From: Kibdelosporangium banguiense
Lineage (GTDB): Bacteria > Actinomycetota > Actinomycetes > Mycobacteriales > Pseudonocardiaceae
Direction of reading: 5' to 3'
Length of the DNA: 64,000 bases
NCBI RefSeq assembly: GCF_017876405.1
Contig: NZ_JAGINW010000001.1
Coordinates: 2,307,203-2,371,202, forward strand
The notes below the pieces were generated by a model. That model was not told where the DNA came from, did not search any database, and worked only from the letters and a program-made list of their open reading frames with translations. Shown piece after piece: positions 62,017 through 64,000 of the stretch. Numbering within the stretch: position 1 is the stretch's first letter; the number at the start of each line of letters is the position of its first letter. The translations under genes were made by a program, and so were the position numbers.

Positions 62017-63474
62017 GTGCCGGGTCAGGTGTCCGAGGAGGCGGAGAGGTCGGTGGCGCAGGAGTCCGGCGAGCCGGAGCCCCGGCGCTGGAGCGCGGGC
62101 AAGGGACTCGTCTTCGGGCAGCTGGCACTGGTGATCCTGGTGGCGCTGACCGGTGTGGCGCTCGTGCTGGGGTTCGCCAACAAGGATCGGTGCACCGGTC
62201 CGCACTTCGACCAGTGGGGCCGCAGCGAGCCTGACTACACGCAGCGCGCGCGCAACGAAGTCTGCTATTCCGACATCCAGTACCTGTGGATCGGCCGGGA
62301 CATCGACCGGCACGTGTTCCCTTATATCCACGGTTCCATCAACGCCAAGGGCGATCTGGCCGGCGGGACCGTCGAATACCCGGTGCTCACCGGGGTCCTG
62401 ATTTGGCTGGGCGCGTTGTTCGCGCACACCGACGCCGGGTTCCTGCTCGGTTCGGCGATCCTGATGGCGCCGTTCGGCCTGCTTACCGCCTGGTTGCTCG
62501 GCAAGCTCGCGCGTTGGCGAGCGCTGCTATGGGCCATCGGTCCACCGCTTGTGCTGTACGCGTTCCATAACTGGGATCTGCCGGTTGTGCTGTGCGCGGT
62601 CGCCGCGGTGTACGTAATGCATCGAGGCTGGGGCAAGGTAGGCGCGAACCGTCCGTTAATGGAGCGTGCGACACTCGCTTCAGTACTGCTCGGGCTCGGG
62701 TTCACGTTCAAGCTCTATCCGGCGATTTTCGTGCTGCCGTTGATGCTGTATGTGTTGACCGGCGGTCGGGCGGGCACGGAACTGCCACCGGGCAAGCGCT
62801 ACGACGTCAAGGGCATGTTCCGGATCGCCGGGGTCGCGTTGGGGACCGCCGTGCTGGTGAACCTGCCGTTCGCGCTGGCCGGGTTCGAGGGCTGGAAGGC
62901 GTCCTTCACCTTCCAGGGCCTGCGGCAGGCCGACATCACCACGAACTCGTTCTGGTTCTGGGGTTTCCGGCCGGACTCGGATCCGAAGAACGCCGAGTTC
63001 CAGGACATGGTCAGCCTGTGGTCGCCGATCACGGTCCTCGCGTCGTTCGCGCTGGCGCTCTACCTGGGCTGGCGGCGCTACAAGCGCGATGGCACGTATC
63101 CGTGGATCGCTGTCTCGGCGGCGATGCTGTGCGGGTTCCTGCTGTTTCACAAGGTCCACTCGCCGCAGTACACGCTGTGGCTGGTGCCGATGCTGGTGCT
63201 GTTGCGGGTGCACATCGGCTGGTCGATCGCGTACTACATCGCCGACATCGCGATGGGGATCGGCATTTTCCGCTGGTACCACGCGATCGACGTGGGCAAG
63301 GCGACCACGATCTACGACGGGTTCACCGCGCAGGCGGTGATGATCGGGGTGTGGGGCCGGGCGGCGTTGCTGGTCGGGCTGTTCTTCGCGTTCCTGAACG
63401 CGAAGTCCACTCTGGACGATCCGGTGCCGGACACGTTCCTGCCCGGCGCACCCAAACCGGCTACGCTGAGTTAG
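62017..63474 (+). CDS. GT87/DUF2029-like membrane glycosyltransferase
   Basis: A 485-residue polytopic membrane protein with about ten helices. The segment YSDIQYLWIGRDIDRHVFPY and the following GGTVEYPVLTGVLIWLGALF match the GT-C-type alpha-mannosyltransferase-like family seen near mycobacterial Rv0051. The acidic DIQ in the first outside loop fits a polyprenyl-phosphate sugar site. FTFKLYPAIFVLPLM and HKVHSPQYTLWLVPML are further family segments. The substrate is unknown. GTG start. Confidence 0.8.
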   Translation: MPGQVSEEAERSVAQESGEPEPRRWSAGKGLVFGQLALVILVALTGVALVLGFANKDRCTGPHFDQWGRSEPDYTQRARNEVCYSDIQYLWIGRDIDRHVFPYIHGSINAKGDLAGGTVEYPVLTGVLIWLGALFAHTDAGFLLGSAILMAPFGLLTAWLLGKLARWRALLWAIGPPLVLYAFHNWDLPVVLCAVAAVYVMHRGWGKVGANRPLMERATLASVLLGLGFTFKLYPAIFVLPLMLYVLTGGRAGTELPPGKRYDVKGMFRIAGVALGTAVLVNLPFALAGFEGWKASFTFQGLRQADITTNSFWFWGFRPDSDPKNAEFQDMVSLWSPITVLASFALALYLGWRRYKRDGTYPWIAVSAAMLCGFLLFHKVHSPQYTLWLVPMLVLLRVHIGWSIAYYIADIAMGIGIFRWYHAIDVGKATTIYDGFTAQAVMIGVWGRAALLVGLFFAFLNAKSTLDDPVPDTFLPGAPKPATLS

Positions 63475-63554
63475 CTCCTTTGTCCGTTGCGTGCCGGATT
63501 GTCAGCCGTTCGGCGGTCGTTCGGTGATCGCCAAGGACAGCAGTTTTGAATGTC

Positions 63555-64000
63555 ATGAAACGACTGCTGGCACTCGGGATGGCGACCACGCTCGCGATCG
63601 GCCTGGTGACGACGTCCAGTTCGGCGCAGACGCCCGGCGGCTGGGTGGGGACGTGGGCGACCTCGCCCGCGACCGGCGTGGCCGGCACGGAGAACGGGTA
63701 CCCGAACTACTCGATCCGCAATGTGGTGCACACCAGCATCGGCGGCGCGAGTGTCCGGGTGCGACTGTCCAATGCGTTCGGTACGAAACCCTTACAGTTC
63801 GGGCGTGTCACGGTTGCTGTTGCCGCCGAGCCGAACAGTCCGCGTGCTCTCGCGGGCAGCATGCGCACCCTGACATTCAGCAGATCGCAAACGATCACAG
63901 TGCCGCCAGGCGCCGAAGTACTCAGCGACGCGTCGCCGTTGCGGGTGCCCGAGGACGGCGATTTGCTTGTCACGACCTATGTTCCGACTCCCTCAGGGCC
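63555..64000 (+). CDS. SGNH/GDSL hydrolase family protein (partial; 3' end outside the window)
   Basis: The first 148 codons of a secreted protein. Signal peptide MKRLLALGMATTLAIGLVTT, cut near SSA-QTP. Then GGWVGTWATSPATG and NVVHTSIGGASVRVRLSNAF resemble the N-terminal part of actinobacterial SGNH esterases. The catalytic GDSL motif would lie beyond the edge, so activity cannot be judged. Nothing distinct was seen in the 80-bp gap from the previous gene. Confidence 0.75.
   Translation, partial: MKRLLALGMATTLAIGLVTTSSSAQTPGGWVGTWATSPATGVAGTENGYPNYSIRNVVHTSIGGASVRVRLSNAFGTKPLQFGRVTVAVAAEPNSPRALAGSMRTLTFSRSQTITVPPGAEVLSDASPLRVPEDGDLLVTTYVPTPSG

Overview
The window is chromosomal DNA from a high-GC actinobacterium, most likely a member of the Pseudonocardiales. 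The grounds are the codon usage (many GTG/TTG starts, G/C in third positions), the gene order around the origin, a DnaB split by two inteins, and genes of the mycobacterial/pseudonocardial core (a CwlM-like amidase, a MurJ-linked pseudokinase, a DUF6049 protein, an Rv3916c-like GNAT). It holds the replication origin and nearly 60 kb to one side of it. No tRNA, rRNA, insertion sequence, prophage or CRISPR array was seen.

Layout. 1-5.25 kb (minus): gyrB (cut by the edge), DUF721, recF, gnd, dnaN. 5.25-6.31 kb: oriC with DnaA boxes. 6.3-7.85 kb (minus): dnaA. 8.35-10.9 kb (plus): rpmH-rnpA-yidD-yidC-jag, closed by a strong terminator. 11.0-13.7 kb (plus): rsmG-parA-parB with four parS-like sites, then a 9-bp tandem repeat array. 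14.6-16.9 kb (minus): a Ddl-type ligase and an aminotransferase. 17.0-28.0 kb: GNAT, CwlM-like amidase, trxB-trxA, sigM with its anti-sigma gene, a stand-alone pseudokinase, murJ, DUF6049 and a Nudix gene. 28.0-37.4 kb: pcnA, MFS, yqgE, SdpI-like, phytase-like, leuS, TetR. 38.0-44.1 kb: ribokinase, ptsI, DUF1707, a two-component pair and an AI-2E family protein. 44.2-52.1 kb: envelope proteins, including a 1251-residue protein built from about 18 chaplin-like repeats. 52.1-53.9 kb: regulators and two decayed regulator genes. 53.9-59.7 kb (minus): rpsF-ssb-rpsR-rplI, then dnaB with two inteins. 60-64 kb: a secreted anchored protein, nfo, a GT87-like membrane protein and the start of an SGNH-type hydrolase.

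How it fits together. The first 14 kb is the replication and segregation core: initiator, clamp, recombination protein, gyrase, partition proteins and their binding sites. The envelope genes (YidC, MurJ and its partners, CwlM-like, Ddl) form the second theme. The third is the secreted, repeat-rich cluster at 46.4-52.1 kb.

The most unusual signals are: (1) a family of about 130-bp structured intergenic repeats in five copies, one of them in oriC; (2) the chaplin-like giant repeat protein and its secreted neighbours; (3) a class 3 intein with Ala1 and a W/C/T triad inside the DnaB P-loop; (4) clusters of DnaA-box-like sequences upstream of dnaB and inside the DUF721 gene.
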